Source: Rhodoligotrophos defluvii
GTDB taxonomy: Bacteria > Pseudomonadota > Alphaproteobacteria > Rhizobiales > Im1
DNA: 64,000 nt
Reading direction: 5' to 3'
NCBI RefSeq assembly: GCF_005281615.1
Contig: NZ_SZZM01000001.1
Coordinates: 372,272-436,271, forward strand
A program made the translations under genes and the position numbers. Each line of letters starts with the position of its first letter. The stretch's first letter is position 1. Positions 46,294 to 55,038 of the stretch are shown here, in pieces. Under the pieces are notes generated by a model. It ran no database searches. It worked only from the letters and a program-made list of their open reading frames with translations, and had not been told where the DNA came from.

Positions 46294-48090
46294 CTAGCCG
46301 AAAATATCGGCGAACAGGTCGGCGTCGCCGGTACCTGTTTCCGGCTTGGCCGGCGGGGGATCGCAACGCTTGCGCAGTTCGATGCAGGCATCGCGCAGCC
46401 ATTGCGGAATCTCCGCCTCAGCGCACTGGGCAAGAAACTCCGCAATTCCCCAATTTCCCTTGGACCAGCCGAAATATGCCTTGAGCGCGGCTACGGCCTG
46501 CTCTTTCGGGTCGGGAAACTGCGCGAGCAGATGCGGCGGCCAATCTAACCCCTCTGCGAACCGCTCCAGCGCGGCCGCCGTTGTGTTGTTGAGCACCAGA
46601 TCCTCAATGCCCTTTTCCTCGTGCATGAAAAGATGCTCGACCTGAGCCTCGATAGCCATCTTGGCGGCGTCGGTCTGTTTGTCGCAAACCGCGAAGGTCC
46701 GCTTGCCCAGACCTCTGTAAAGCAATGCCAGATCGGCAATCTGGCTTTCGCTGCCGGCGTCGATGACGCACAGACCCAAAGCCTCCAGCGACGCGTAGGT
46801 TGCCGGGTTCAACTCTGCCAGCCGACGTGCTGTTGCCGGAAAGGCGGTCGCCTCAGTCGCGCCTTCTGCGATCAGCACCCGCCGAGCAAGCAGCCCTTCA
46901 CAGAAACGCGTGCGAAACTCCTGCCGATAGCGCTTATGCTTCACGCTGTCGGGCAAAGCGATCTTTGCCTGGCTCAAAATGCCATCGTTGGAGCGCGCCA
47001 GAATGACGGTTTCGTCCAGCCCAAACTCCTCCAGCACATAGGGCGAGTGGGAGGTCACAATCGACTGCGCAGAGAGCTTGCGCAGTTCATGCACGATGCG
47101 CTTCTGCGCATAGGGTGGGATCGCGGTCTCAACCTCCTCCATGGCGAAGATCACGTTCTGCTTGTCCTCGGCGATTTGCGAAAGCATCGCCAGCACCAAC
47201 ATATTGATGGTGCCGGTACCCTGTCGGTAGAACGGCGCCGCATGGTCGCCATTTCCCGTAGCTATGAAAGCAGTCACGACCTTACGCAGATGCTCTCGGG
47301 TGAGGCCGGATACTTTGAGGTGCGGCTTCGCGCCCCATTCCTGCGGGACATATTTCTTCAGAGACGTATTGATGCTTTCCAGCACGCCGGAAATCCCCAG
47401 CGCCGGGTCACTCGCCACGTCGAATTCCGCCAGCGTCGCGATGGTCGCTTCCCACATCTGCGGCCGGATTTCCTTCAGACGCAGGATAATATCGAGCAGG
47501 CTGCCGTGCTCCAGGCTTAGCGCGCGCGATGCGGTTCTCAGCGAGCGCAGATAGAGGAACCCACAATGCTGCTTGTCCTTCTTGGAGAAGGTCGTCGGCG
47601 GATCGTCCTCGGCGAGGCTGCGCGTGTAATAGGTGTTGCCGTTGAAATCGTCCTCATCGACGTCATATTCGCCGATGAACGTTACCCGCAACGCTGCGAC
47701 GATTGCGGCAGCATCGACGCCGGACGGATTGGCCTCGGTATAGAGGTCGCCGGTCTCGACGTTCAGCCACTCGATATGCCCGCCGAACCGCGCCTGCTGC
47801 TCGATAGAAAGATGAACGACGGTGACATCAATCCTGATTTTCGGGCCTTCTTCTGGCGCTGCATTCTCGCCTTCGGGCGGGGGCACAACATAGCGGCCCT
47901 GCCAGAAATCATGCTCGTCTACGGGAGGACGACGATTTAGCCGATCCGGCCCCAGAACCAGGTCGATCGCCTCGATTACCGACGATTTCCCTGTATTATT
48001 GTCGCCGATGAGCACGGCATGATCGGGCAACACGATTGTAGTCGAGCGGATGCCCCGGAAATTCTCGATGGTGACGGAATAGATTTTCAC
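46294..48090 (-). CDS. gajA: GajA-like OLD-family ATPase/TOPRIM nuclease (Gabija)
   Basis: 598 residues starting at GTG 48090 with GGGGGAGG upstream. ABC-type ATPase: IENFRG, Walker A GDNNTGKSSVIEAI, Q/signature region, FAMEEVETAIPPYAQKR (Walker B) and SIVTSHSPYVLEEF (His switch). C-terminal TOPRIM: VLIAEGATEATAFPA (Glu), LCVIDAGSES and AVCDKQTD. An OLD-family protein next to a UvrD helicase is the definition of Gabija. GajA cuts DNA when nucleotide levels fall during infection. Confidence 0.85.
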   Translation of the reverse strand: MKIYSVTIENFRGIRSTTIVLPDHAVLIGDNNTGKSSVIEAIDLVLGPDRLNRRPPVDEHDFWQGRYVVPPPEGENAAPEEGPKIRIDVTVVHLSIEQQARFGGHIEWLNVETGDLYTEANPSGVDAAAIVAALRVTFIGEYDVDEDDFNGNTYYTRSLAEDDPPTTFSKKDKQHCGFLYLRSLRTASRALSLEHGSLLDIILRLKEIRPQMWEATIATLAEFDVASDPALGISGVLESINTSLKKYVPQEWGAKPHLKVSGLTREHLRKVVTAFIATGNGDHAAPFYRQGTGTINMLVLAMLSQIAEDKQNVIFAMEEVETAIPPYAQKRIVHELRKLSAQSIVTSHSPYVLEEFGLDETVILARSNDGILSQAKIALPDSVKHKRYRQEFRTRFCEGLLARRVLIAEGATEATAFPATARRLAELNPATYASLEALGLCVIDAGSESQIADLALLYRGLGKRTFAVCDKQTDAAKMAIEAQVEHLFMHEEKGIEDLVLNNTTAAALERFAEGLDWPPHLLAQFPDPKEQAVAALKAYFGWSKGNWGIAEFLAQCAEAEIPQWLRDACIELRKRCDPPPAKPETGTGDADLFADIFG

Positions 48091-48440
48091 CGTTTGCCTC
48101 CCCCCACATGGACAAACTCGTCCATAGCATTGGCGCACATCTTTAAAGACTAACCACCAAATCTCAAAAGAGCGAGGCTCAGTTGGCGATCCGTCGCGCG
48201 ATCTCGCAAGCATTGGAGAGTGCGAAGTAATTTTTCCGCGGCCCCCACGGTCGGGAACGAGTTCCATCAGGGGTGCCAACACCCCATCCATATGGCCGCC
48301 CGCAAGGGTGCCAGAGAGCGATATGTGTGTGCGATCGATATATCGACGCGATAAGGGGGATGACGCGGAATTCTGATAAAATCGCCGTACTGGCAGGCAG
48401 CATGTAAAGCTAACTGAAAATTTGCCGGAAACGCCCGCCG
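48091..48440. other. Intergenic region upstream of gajA
   Basis: 350 bases without a convincing gene. A short AT palindrome (CGATATATCG, about 48335) is the only pattern seen; the promoter for gajA is presumably here. The 74-codon minus frame (48179-48403) has no ribosome site and odd composition, so I do not call it. Confidence 0.4.
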
Positions 48441-49328
48441 TTACAGGTCCTCTGGCCCAATCACCCAGCCTGCGATCTCATGGTCGATCATTCGCCATTG
48501 TTCGGCAAGGTCGGTTAAGTCGGCGCTGCCTATGACCGCATGATCGAGCCCGTCGAATTGGTCGCCGATGTACGTAGCGAGGCCCGCGCCGCCTTCATTT
48601 GCAAACCAAACTCCAGTGAGGTCGGCAATTTCCTTCAATTGCTTAAGTGTTTTCTGCGCATCGCGAATGTCGAAGTTGTCAAGCTCCTTGTTTTGTCGGC
48701 TTCGCTTGTTACCGGCGTGAGCCACATGAGAGCTGACATGCTCGGAGATGCGATCAAGAGCCGTAAGACGCGCTTCGATCTTCGTGAAAATTGTGGGCGA
48801 AATCAGATCGCTCGGGCTGCGCTGTGACGGCGAAACACAGCTCAGTACATCGAAATACCGATGCGCTGCCTCCGTCTTCATAAGCTCGGGATTGCCCCAC
48901 ACTGGGCGCCCCTTGGCCGCGACGAGATTCTCGCGCTGTTCCTGCAGCAGAGGAGCAAGATCGTACTGTGCGTTAAGTACTCTTTCGATATATACTCTCC
49001 GATTGAGCCAGCCACGGCTTGCTTCCACATCGCGAACGACAGAGCGGATCGAGTAGACGCCCTTGGGACCGCTTATTGGACCTTTATCCAGAAGTCGGCG
49101 TGTGCCTAGAAGCAAGCTTGACCAGTACCCCTCCGAAACGAGGTTGAAGATCATCTGGTTGAGTGGAGGCCGCGCGCCTCTTTTCTCATTTGCGAGACGA
49201 ACGATTCGAACAGCCGTCCGAAAGGCGGCATAGTTCCAGAGAAGATCCTGAATGGTCCTGTGGATGCCCGTGGTTTCGTCCTGGAACGCATCTCGCCAGA
49301 TGGCTATCCGTTGGTCATAAGTCGTCAC
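48441..49328 (-). CDS. Unrecognised defence-island protein, possibly HEPN/AbiU2-like
   Basis: 295 residues, soluble and mostly helical. No firm family. EHVSSHVAHAGNKRSRQNKELDNFDIRDAQKTLKQLKEIADLTGVWF (about 195-245) resembles the central helix of AbiU2/HEPN-type proteins, where an Arg/His-rich helix lies before DIRDAQK-like text. It sits directly upstream of gajA on the same strand, 350 bases away, with its own likely promoter. If HEPN, it could be an RNase-type abortive-infection effector; this is inference. Confidence 0.45.
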   Translation of the reverse strand: MTTYDQRIAIWRDAFQDETTGIHRTIQDLLWNYAAFRTAVRIVRLANEKRGARPPLNQMIFNLVSEGYWSSLLLGTRRLLDKGPISGPKGVYSIRSVVRDVEASRGWLNRRVYIERVLNAQYDLAPLLQEQRENLVAAKGRPVWGNPELMKTEAAHRYFDVLSCVSPSQRSPSDLISPTIFTKIEARLTALDRISEHVSSHVAHAGNKRSRQNKELDNFDIRDAQKTLKQLKEIADLTGVWFANEGGAGLATYIGDQFDGLDHAVIGSADLTDLAEQWRMIDHEIAGWVIGPEDL

Positions 49329-49663
49329 TTTTCCTTCACCCCACCAACGTTCCTGCTTGATTCACCATACCCGAATGCCAACCACCGTATAGCCAGGACC
49401 GCAAAGGCTGGAGATTTCAACCTCCGGCTGGTGAGCGGCCTCCAATCCTGCAATCGCTGGCCAGATGAGACAGTGTGGGAGTGCATGCAACGACCCTGTT
49501 GGGGGAAGCCTTCCCCCTGGCCGGCACTGGCGTTGCCGACACACCCCCTTCTGCGGGGCGGTCCCCGCAACGCCCCCGAGAGTTAGAGTGCGGACGGGTT
49601 TTCCGTGACGGGATTGAAAGGTCGGAGGAGAGTCTTCCGGCGCCCGTCGCGGAGATCATCCCG
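49329..49663. other. Leader region of the antirestriction gene with two GC hairpins
   Basis: 335 bases. It holds GGGGGAA-GCC-TTCCCCC (49501-49517) and GCGGGG-4-CCCCGC (49553-49568), then a more AT-balanced stretch and GGAGGAG (about 49624). Such hairpin-rich leaders are common before ardC-type genes on mobile elements. No gene seen. Confidence 0.45.
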
Positions 49664-50413
49664 ATGGCCAGAGAACATCGCGCGGCCCGCAAGAGCGGCA
49701 CGCGCACGAACCTTTATGACGACATCACCGACAAGATCATCGCCGAGCTGGAGGAAGGGCGGCTTCCCTGGGTCCAGCCCTGGGGGACGGCGGCGGCGAA
49801 GGCGCCGCTCGCCATGCCGAAGAACGCCGCAACGTCCCGGCAATACTCCGGGATCAATGTCCTGATCCTCTGGGGCGCCGTGGTGCAGCACGGCTACCCC
49901 ACACAGCATTGGCTCACGTTCCGCCAGGCGTTGTCGCTCGGCGGCAATGTCCGCAAGGGCGAGCGCGGCACCACCGTCGTCTATGCCGATCGCTTCACGC
50001 CCGAAAACGAGAAGCGCCGCGCTCGCGAGACGGGGGACGAGGCTGCGAGCATTCCGTTCCTGAAGCGCTTCACCGTGTTCAATGCCGAGCAATGTGAGGG
50101 CCTGCCGGACGACATCGCCGTCGAGGCCCCGCCACCGCCGCCCGGCATGATCGAGCCGAGGGTCGAGACGCTGATCGAAGCGATCGGGATCGATTTCCGC
50201 ATCGGCGGCAACCGCGCCTTCTACGTCCCGGCACATGACTATGTGCAGGTGCCGCCGCCGCAGGCGTATTTCGAGCCGATAAATTGGCACCGGACGGCCC
50301 TGCACGAGATGGGACATTATGCCGTAAGCTGGATTATGCCGCATGGCCGAGTTCGGCGGCTGCTGCGTCTGCTGTCGGCCATGCGGCAGTTCGGCATAAT
50401 CAGAGCGCTTTGA
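49664..50413 (+). pseudogene. ArdC-type antirestriction protein, C-terminally truncated
   Basis: The N-terminal ArdC domain is intact (YDDITDKIIAELEEGRLPWVQPW, YSGINVLILWGAVVQHGYPTQHWLTFRQALSLGGNVRKGERGTTVVYADRF), as is the zincin motif HEMGH at about 215. The sequence after HEMGH (YAVSWIMPHGRV...) is unlike the family, whose Glu/Asp-rich metallopeptidase end is missing. The change occurs at 50315, where an ATTATGCCG repeat begins, so the tail is foreign DNA. ArdC proteins bind ssDNA and shield incoming plasmids from restriction. Confidence 0.8.
50333..50400. repeat. Inverted repeat at the ardC breakpoint, probable mobile-element end
   Basis: ATTATGCCGCATGGCCGA (50333-50350) is mirrored by TCGGCCATGCGG (50375-50386) and CATAAT (50395-50400). 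The right arm equals the reverse complement of the left except for 8 extra bases (CAGTTCGG). ATTATGCCG also occurs directly at 50316-50324. Such paired sites resemble recombination sites of tyrosine-recombinase elements; which element is unknown. Confidence 0.6.
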
Positions 50414-50652
50414 AGAAGGCGAGTATGGGGTGGAAAGCGGACTGACAGCTTGTTGATCAGCCAGCGAGAAAGCAGACACAGTGCGATTGGCGAATTTGGT
50501 CCTGTTCCCGGACTGACCGGCTTCGGCAGGGAATGCGAAAAAGCTGACGTCCAACATCCGACAGGCACGCAGCTCCGCGCGGTCTGTCGCACAGGTCCAA
50601 TCAAATGCCGGGCTAGAAGTGCAAATCAGCGAGAGCCCTTTTTTGGTGTGCT

Positions 50653-50778
50653 CTATTTGCTAGATTTGCTAGGTTTGAGGGCTGGTGTATTCCCTGGTGT
50701 GCCTTTGTTATCACGGCGGCGCTGATCCAGCTTCCCGGTGGATTTCGCTATCGGCTTTGGACCTGGTTTGAGTGCCAT
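50653..50778 (-). CDS. 41-residue basic small protein
   Basis: ATG at 50778 preceded by AAAGGAGAG at good spacing, 41 codons and a TAG. The product is Lys/Pro/Ser-rich (MALKPGPKPIAKSTGKLDQ... ends PALKPSKSSK), with no hydrophobic stretch. The upstream 100 bases are AT-rich and may hold its promoter. No family recognised. The ribosome site is the main support. Confidence 0.5.
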   Translation of the reverse strand: MALKPGPKPIAKSTGKLDQRRRDNKGTPGNTPALKPSKSSK

Positions 50779-51265
50779 GAATACTCTCCTTTTTTCATTT
50801 AAGAAAATCAGCCTGTACGCACTTTCTTACGTGGTAACAGTCCACACCAGGACTGGTTAAAGTCAAGGCCCATTGTATATTCATACCGTGGCAACACCCC
50901 ACGAATATCGGAAGGCTAGGGCGGAGCACTCTGTATCAGTGTTCCCTGTCAGCGGTGAGGGCGATCAGGTATTCCATATGGAAGAAGTTTCTGAGCGCCT
51001 ACCGTCGGCCGGATTGGCGTCGAAACAAACCGGCTGATTTGGGGTGGCAAGCTGCCCGACCGCTTCTGGGCGCCCAAGCCGGGAAAGCGGCCGTTCAGCA
51101 GGCTACTGTACTTTGACCGCAATGCGCCACCATGCCAGACGTTCGGGCAGACTTTGCCTGCGCCTGAAAGCGGACGTTCAGGTCGGTCTGTGTGGACGGC
51201 AGCAAAGCGCCCCCATGTCGGTCGTAGATGCCAGCTTTGCCTGCGCCCAGAAGCGGTCATTCACG
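50779..51265. other. Gene-free stretch with short repeats
   Basis: 487 bases without a gene. A 30-base motif at 51151-51180 recurs at 51234-51263 (24 of 30 identical), and its core (15 bases) is present inverted at 51058-51072. These look like leftovers of small repeats or element ends. The part near 50820-50900 is AT-rich. Confidence 0.45.
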
Positions 51266-52110
51266 CTAATGGCGGCAGTTGTCGAGGAGCGTGCCTTCGG
51301 TGATCTCCAGATCGAGCCGCGACGGCGCGAGGCCGGACGAAGCGACGGCCGACAGGACCGTTTCGGCAAGCTTTGCATCTTTGAACTGCAGGGGCGGGAT
51401 ATTGACCGAGACCGGACAGCGTTCCGTTCTAGGATGCTGCATCGCGCGTCGCCGTTCGCAGCACCCATTCGCCGATCGCCGGCATCCGGCCTATTGCCTC
51501 GGCCAACGTTATGAAACTGGCCGGGGTCACCGCCGTTCGGTCCGAACGGGTCCACCGAAGCAGAGCTTCGAAGCCCGTCACGGTTGCGGTCGCAAGGTCG
51601 ACCTGCGGTTGGTAGACAAGACTGAACACCTCAAGCGCCAGCGCGGCGCGCAAGGCGCTTTCCAAGCCCCGGCGCGCCTCCACCGCGTCTTTCATGCATG
51701 GATCGAAAAAATCGATGACAGCTGCGGCCGCCCCGTTTGGCCGCATAGAGCGCCAGATCGGCGTTCGAGATGTTTCGGAAACATCCGAGCCCGCGTCGCC
51801 CATGGCCACGCCGAGGCTGGCTCAGACATTCACCGAACGCCCTTCGATGATGTACGTCCGCGACAAGAGGTCGACGAGGCGGCGCGCCATGCTTTCCGGC
51901 GACATTTTGTCGAACTCCGCTTGCATTCCGACGAATTCGTCGCCGTCGAAGCGCGCAACAAGGCCCTCGTCCGCGCACAGCTTTATAAGGCGGGCGCCGA
52001 CCAGTCGCACAGCGGGGCCCCGCCGGATGGCCGAGCGGATCGTTGACGAACTTGAACCTGTCGAGGTCGATGTAGTGGATGGCATATCGATCCGCCCTGA
52101 CCGCCTAGCC
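51266..52110 (-). pseudogene. GGDEF-EAL (c-di-GMP) protein, decayed
   Basis: Pieces in different minus frames line up in order: IHYIDLDRFKFVND (GGDEF N-part, about 52090-52050), ARFDGDEFVGMQ (GGDEF motif as DGDEF), SLVYQPQVDLATATVTGFEALLRW (EAL start, the Glu of the ExLxR box), and PVSVNIPPLQFKDAKLAETVL...LDLEITEGTLLDN up to TAG at 51266. The rest of the EAL domain is missing and at least three frame changes separate the parts. The gene can no longer make a whole enzyme. Confidence 0.82.
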
Positions 52111-52148
52111 GCAGAGATGTTGCCGAGCAGGCGGATCGATATTTGGAG

Positions 52149-52382
52149 CTAGTTGACGTTGGACGACCGGCGGTTGGATCGACGCTCGCAGGCGAGGATT
52201 TCCGCCAGATCAAGCCCGGCCACCAGAGCGGCGAGTACAAGTCGGGCATAGGGCGGCGCGCCGCGATTTTCTCAGGCTCTGAGCGATCCTACGGCCAATC
52301 CCAACCGGCGTGCCAACCCATTGCGGTCGGTTGCGAGGCTCTCCAGCGCGGATTCGACTTCTTGTTGAAACGTCCTGTCCAT
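52149..52382 (-). pseudogene. Small HTH protein with in-frame TGA
   Basis: From ATG 52382 the frame reads TFQQEVESALESLATDRNGL, ARRLGLAVGSLRA, then TGA (52272-52274), then in the same frame ENRGAPPYARLVLAALVAGLDLAEIL to TAG at 52149. The block looks like an HTH DNA-binding protein in which the usual W (TGG) of an RAWENG-type turn has become TGA. Both halves are in frame, so a single base change explains it. It adjoins the decayed GGDEF-EAL gene, and apart from it I see nothing in 52111-52429. Confidence 0.6.
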
Positions 52383-52429
52383 GGAGCTTTAACGCCGCTC
52401 GCCCTGTCGGCAAGAACGATTGCTCGCGA

Positions 52430-53107
52430 TCAGCCAAACAGCGGCCAGATCCGGTTGAGAAGTTCGCCTCCGAACCAGAACACGAAAGCGACCCACGCTG
52501 CTGCCAGAATGGCCGCGACAAACGCGAGAATAAGTGCAAGCCCATCCCGCAAGATCAAGGCGAACGCGATCATGGCGATGGCGGCGACGGGCGGCACGTT
52601 GCCGAAAGGTATCGGCAACCCGATCATGATGGAGAGAGGCAGGATCATCAAACCCGCGACGCGGCCGGCCTGACGTCCGGCAAGCCACTTGAAGCGGCCC
52701 GGCGCGTGCAGGTATTCGATCGCAACCAGCCAGCCGCGCGCTCGCTTGCCGGCGTTTGTCAGCACTCTGGTTGAGACAGACCGCCGAGTGAGCACGGCGG
52801 GCAGCCACGGCTTGCGACGGCCAATGATCATCTGAATGGCAAGGACTGCAACCGCCGTGCCGAACACCATGCCGTATGGCCCCGGGATCGGAATGAGCGC
52901 TGGCAGCACGAGGACCAGAACCAGCATCGGGAACCCGGCCGCACCGAGTCGGTCGACCACATCACCGATCGCGATGCGATCCCGATCTTTGCAGGCCGCC
53001 AGCAGATCGTCGATTACTTCCGACGCGGTGGGCGGTACAGCGTCCTCGTCAACAGCCAGCACGCGACGATCTGATCCTCGTTTCTGAGTGATGGCAAGTC
53101 GGGGCAT
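52430..53107 (-). CDS. exoD: ExoD-family exopolysaccharide synthesis protein
   Basis: 225 residues: SEVIDDLLAACKDRDRIAIGDVVDRLG, then LPALIPIPGPYGMVFGTAVAVLAIQMIIGRRKPWLPAVL and three or four hydrophobic helices (MILPLSIMIGLPIPFGNVPP ... ALILAFVAAILAAAWVAFVFW). It matches ExoD, known from rhizobial polysaccharide and alkaline-stress phenotypes; the mechanism is unknown. ATG at 53137 is an alternative start. It lies just outside the decayed island. Confidence 0.85.
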   Translation of the reverse strand: MPRLAITQKRGSDRRVLAVDEDAVPPTASEVIDDLLAACKDRDRIAIGDVVDRLGAAGFPMLVLVLVLPALIPIPGPYGMVFGTAVAVLAIQMIIGRRKPWLPAVLTRRSVSTRVLTNAGKRARGWLVAIEYLHAPGRFKWLAGRQAGRVAGLMILPLSIMIGLPIPFGNVPPVAAIAMIAFALILRDGLALILAFVAAILAAAWVAFVFWFGGELLNRIWPLFG

Positions 53108-53138
53108 GTGTCTAGCCTCACGCTGTTCTTCCGGCATC

Positions 53139-53387
53139 TTATGCAAGGTCCAAGGCCAGCCGGATTGCTGCAAGTGCGCCAGCACAGGCCGTCGTGAATG
53201 CCGCGCGCGTATTGAGCATCTGTGACCGGTTTAACGCGACGACCAACCGATTGATGTCCGCGGCGCTCAGTTCCTCGCGCCGCGTGATCCGCCTGACCCG
53301 GTGACGGCCGGATGCCCACCAGAGCCAGGCGGATGCCATCGCAAAGCCGACGATGGAAAGATCGAGTATGGTGGAGAGGTTATGCAT
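53139..53387 (-). CDS. Small membrane-anchored protein, unrecognised
   Basis: 82 residues with an N-terminal helix (LSTILDLSIVGFAMASAWLWWASG), then a basic stretch (RHRVRRITRREELSAADINRL) and a second weak helix. No family recognised. It runs in the same direction as ExoD, 31 bases before it. Confidence 0.55.
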   Translation of the reverse strand: MHNLSTILDLSIVGFAMASAWLWWASGRHRVRRITRREELSAADINRLVVALNRSQMLNTRAAFTTACAGALAAIRLALDLA

Positions 53388-53477
53388 GTGTCGGCTGCTC
53401 GTTTTATGAACGTCCCTAGCGTCATCGCGGCCGCAAGCCAGTGAACGAACTGCGGCCCTCCCGTTGTCGCTCTGCGC

Positions 53478-53792
53478 TTACCCACTGGCGCCTTCTAGTG
53501 GCTCAAGAAACGGCCGGGCGGCGTCGATGGCTGCCACGCATTCCGGTGCAGCCTCGGTAAGCAGCGTGACCGGGTCGGCAAAACCGATCCAGACGCCGAA
53601 TGCGCTTGATGACGCCCACCACAGATCGTCCAAAGCACGGTTGACGATCTGCGCTCCTTGCTCGGTTACACAGGCGACGAGCGAGGCCACTACCTCCTGC
53701 GGGGCGCTGGTGTCGGCAAGCGACCTTGCGATGTCCTGCTGCAGCGGCTCGAGAAGAAGAAAGGTGATCAGGGCGACCAGCATGTCGTGCAT
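53478..53792 (-). CDS. Small protein, unrecognised
   Basis: 104 residues with an N-terminal hydrophobic start (MHDMLVALITFLLLEPL) and an amphipathic rest (VNRALDDLWWASSSAFGVWIGFADPVTLLTEAAPECVAAI). No motif recognised. It shares orientation with TerC and ExoD, so it may be part of one transcript. Confidence 0.5.
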   Translation of the reverse strand: MHDMLVALITFLLLEPLQQDIARSLADTSAPQEVVASLVACVTEQGAQIVNRALDDLWWASSSAFGVWIGFADPVTLLTEAAPECVAAIDAARPFLEPLEGASG

Positions 53793-53891
53793 TGTTTCAA
53801 CTCCTTGCGTCCGAACATGTCGAGCTCAATTCCAAGTGCGCCATCTGGCAGCCCTGGCGATGGACTTGCTGTCCAGCGCCAGGGCCGAGCC

Positions 53892-54899
53892 TTAGGGGCG
53901 CGGCAATTCTTCCGGCCCGATATGCGGCGGCTGAGACCGCGTCTTTACCAGGCTCCAGACCACGCCCGACGCGATGATAGCGAAGGTGATGCCAAGCGAG
54001 AGCGCGGCGGGGAACTTCTCGAGACCGAGCAGGTCAGCGACGAAGATCTTCGACCCGATGAAGATCAGCACGATCGCGAGCGCCGGCTTTAGGTATTGGA
54101 ACCGGTGGATCATCGCAGCGAGCGCGAAGTAGAGCGCGCGCAGGCCGAGAATGGCGAAGATGTTCGACGTGTAGACGATGAATGGGTCCGTCGTGATAGC
54201 GAAGATCGCCGGTACCGAATCCACGGCGAAGATCACGTCGGCGATCTCGACCATCACCAGCGCCATGAAAAGCGGCGTCATGAACCAGACGAGCTTGCCA
54301 GTTTTCGGATCGGGCTTCTTGACGAAGAAATCCTGGCCGTGGTGTTCGTCGGTCACGTTGAAGCGGCGCCGCAGGAAGCCGACGATGGGGTTATTGCCGA
54401 TCTCGGGCTCCTTGTCGCCGATCCACAGCATCTTGATGCCGGTGATCACCAGGAACGCGGCGAAGATGTAGAGCACCCAGGAGAACTGCGAGACGAGCGT
54501 CGCGCCGAGGCCGATCATGATGGCGCGCAGGACGATGACGCCGAGGATGCCCCAGAAAAGCACGCGGTGCTGGTATTTGCGCGGAACCGCGAAAAAGGAG
54601 AAAATCAGCGCGATGACGAAAACGTTGTCGAGCGCCAGCGTCTTTTCGACCACGAAACCCGTCACATAGTTCATACCGGATTCCGCGCCGAGCTGCCACC
54701 AGACAAAGCCGCCGAAGGCCAGACCGAGGGTGATGTACATCGACGACAGGATCAGGCTTTCGCGCACCTCGATCTCGTGATTGTCACGGTGAAGGACGCC
54801 GAGGTCGAAGACCAGAAGCGCGATAACAATCGAGATGAAGCCGAGCCACATCCAGACCGGCTTGCCGAGCCAGTCGGCGAACAGAAATGCAAATTCCAC
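53892..54899 (-). CDS. TerC/Alx-family membrane protein
   Basis: 335 residues with about nine helices. FDLGVLHRDNHEIEVRESLILSSMYITLGLAFGGFVWW, EKTLALDNVFVIALIFSFFAVP and VEIADVIFAVDSVPAIFAITTDPFIVYTSNIFAILGLRALYF match the Alx/TerC group (metal, often Mn2+, export or tolerance). The GTG at 54899 with GGAGAG is the start; the frame is open further up. I looked for a yybP-ykoY riboswitch in the leader and saw no convincing match. Confidence 0.9.
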   Translation of the reverse strand: MEFAFLFADWLGKPVWMWLGFISIVIALLVFDLGVLHRDNHEIEVRESLILSSMYITLGLAFGGFVWWQLGAESGMNYVTGFVVEKTLALDNVFVIALIFSFFAVPRKYQHRVLFWGILGVIVLRAIMIGLGATLVSQFSWVLYIFAAFLVITGIKMLWIGDKEPEIGNNPIVGFLRRRFNVTDEHHGQDFFVKKPDPKTGKLVWFMTPLFMALVMVEIADVIFAVDSVPAIFAITTDPFIVYTSNIFAILGLRALYFALAAMIHRFQYLKPALAIVLIFIGSKIFVADLLGLEKFPAALSLGITFAIIASGVVWSLVKTRSQPPHIGPEELPRP

Positions 54900-55000
54900 G
54901 TGAACTCTCCAGCCGGTCGTCCACGGTGAAAAAATGTCCGACATCGCGAGAGGACCGGCATCTCTCGCCAGAGGGGCCCGGACTGGGGCAATCAACATGT

Positions 55001-55030
55001 CCGCCGCCGATCCCGCAGGATCGGCGGCGG
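55001..55030. terminator. Perfect GC hairpin between two minus-strand genes
   Basis: CCGCCGCCGATCC, loop CGCA, GGATCGGCGGCGG: a 13-base perfect stem just downstream of the small membrane protein gene (stop 55039). It is likely a terminator for that minus-strand transcript, although no T run follows on either strand. Confidence 0.5.
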
Positions 55031-55038
55031 TAGACCAG

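Noticed and set aside
48179-48403. 74-codon minus frame between gajA and the HEPN-like gene
   Set aside because: No ribosome site and no convincing protein character; likely random.
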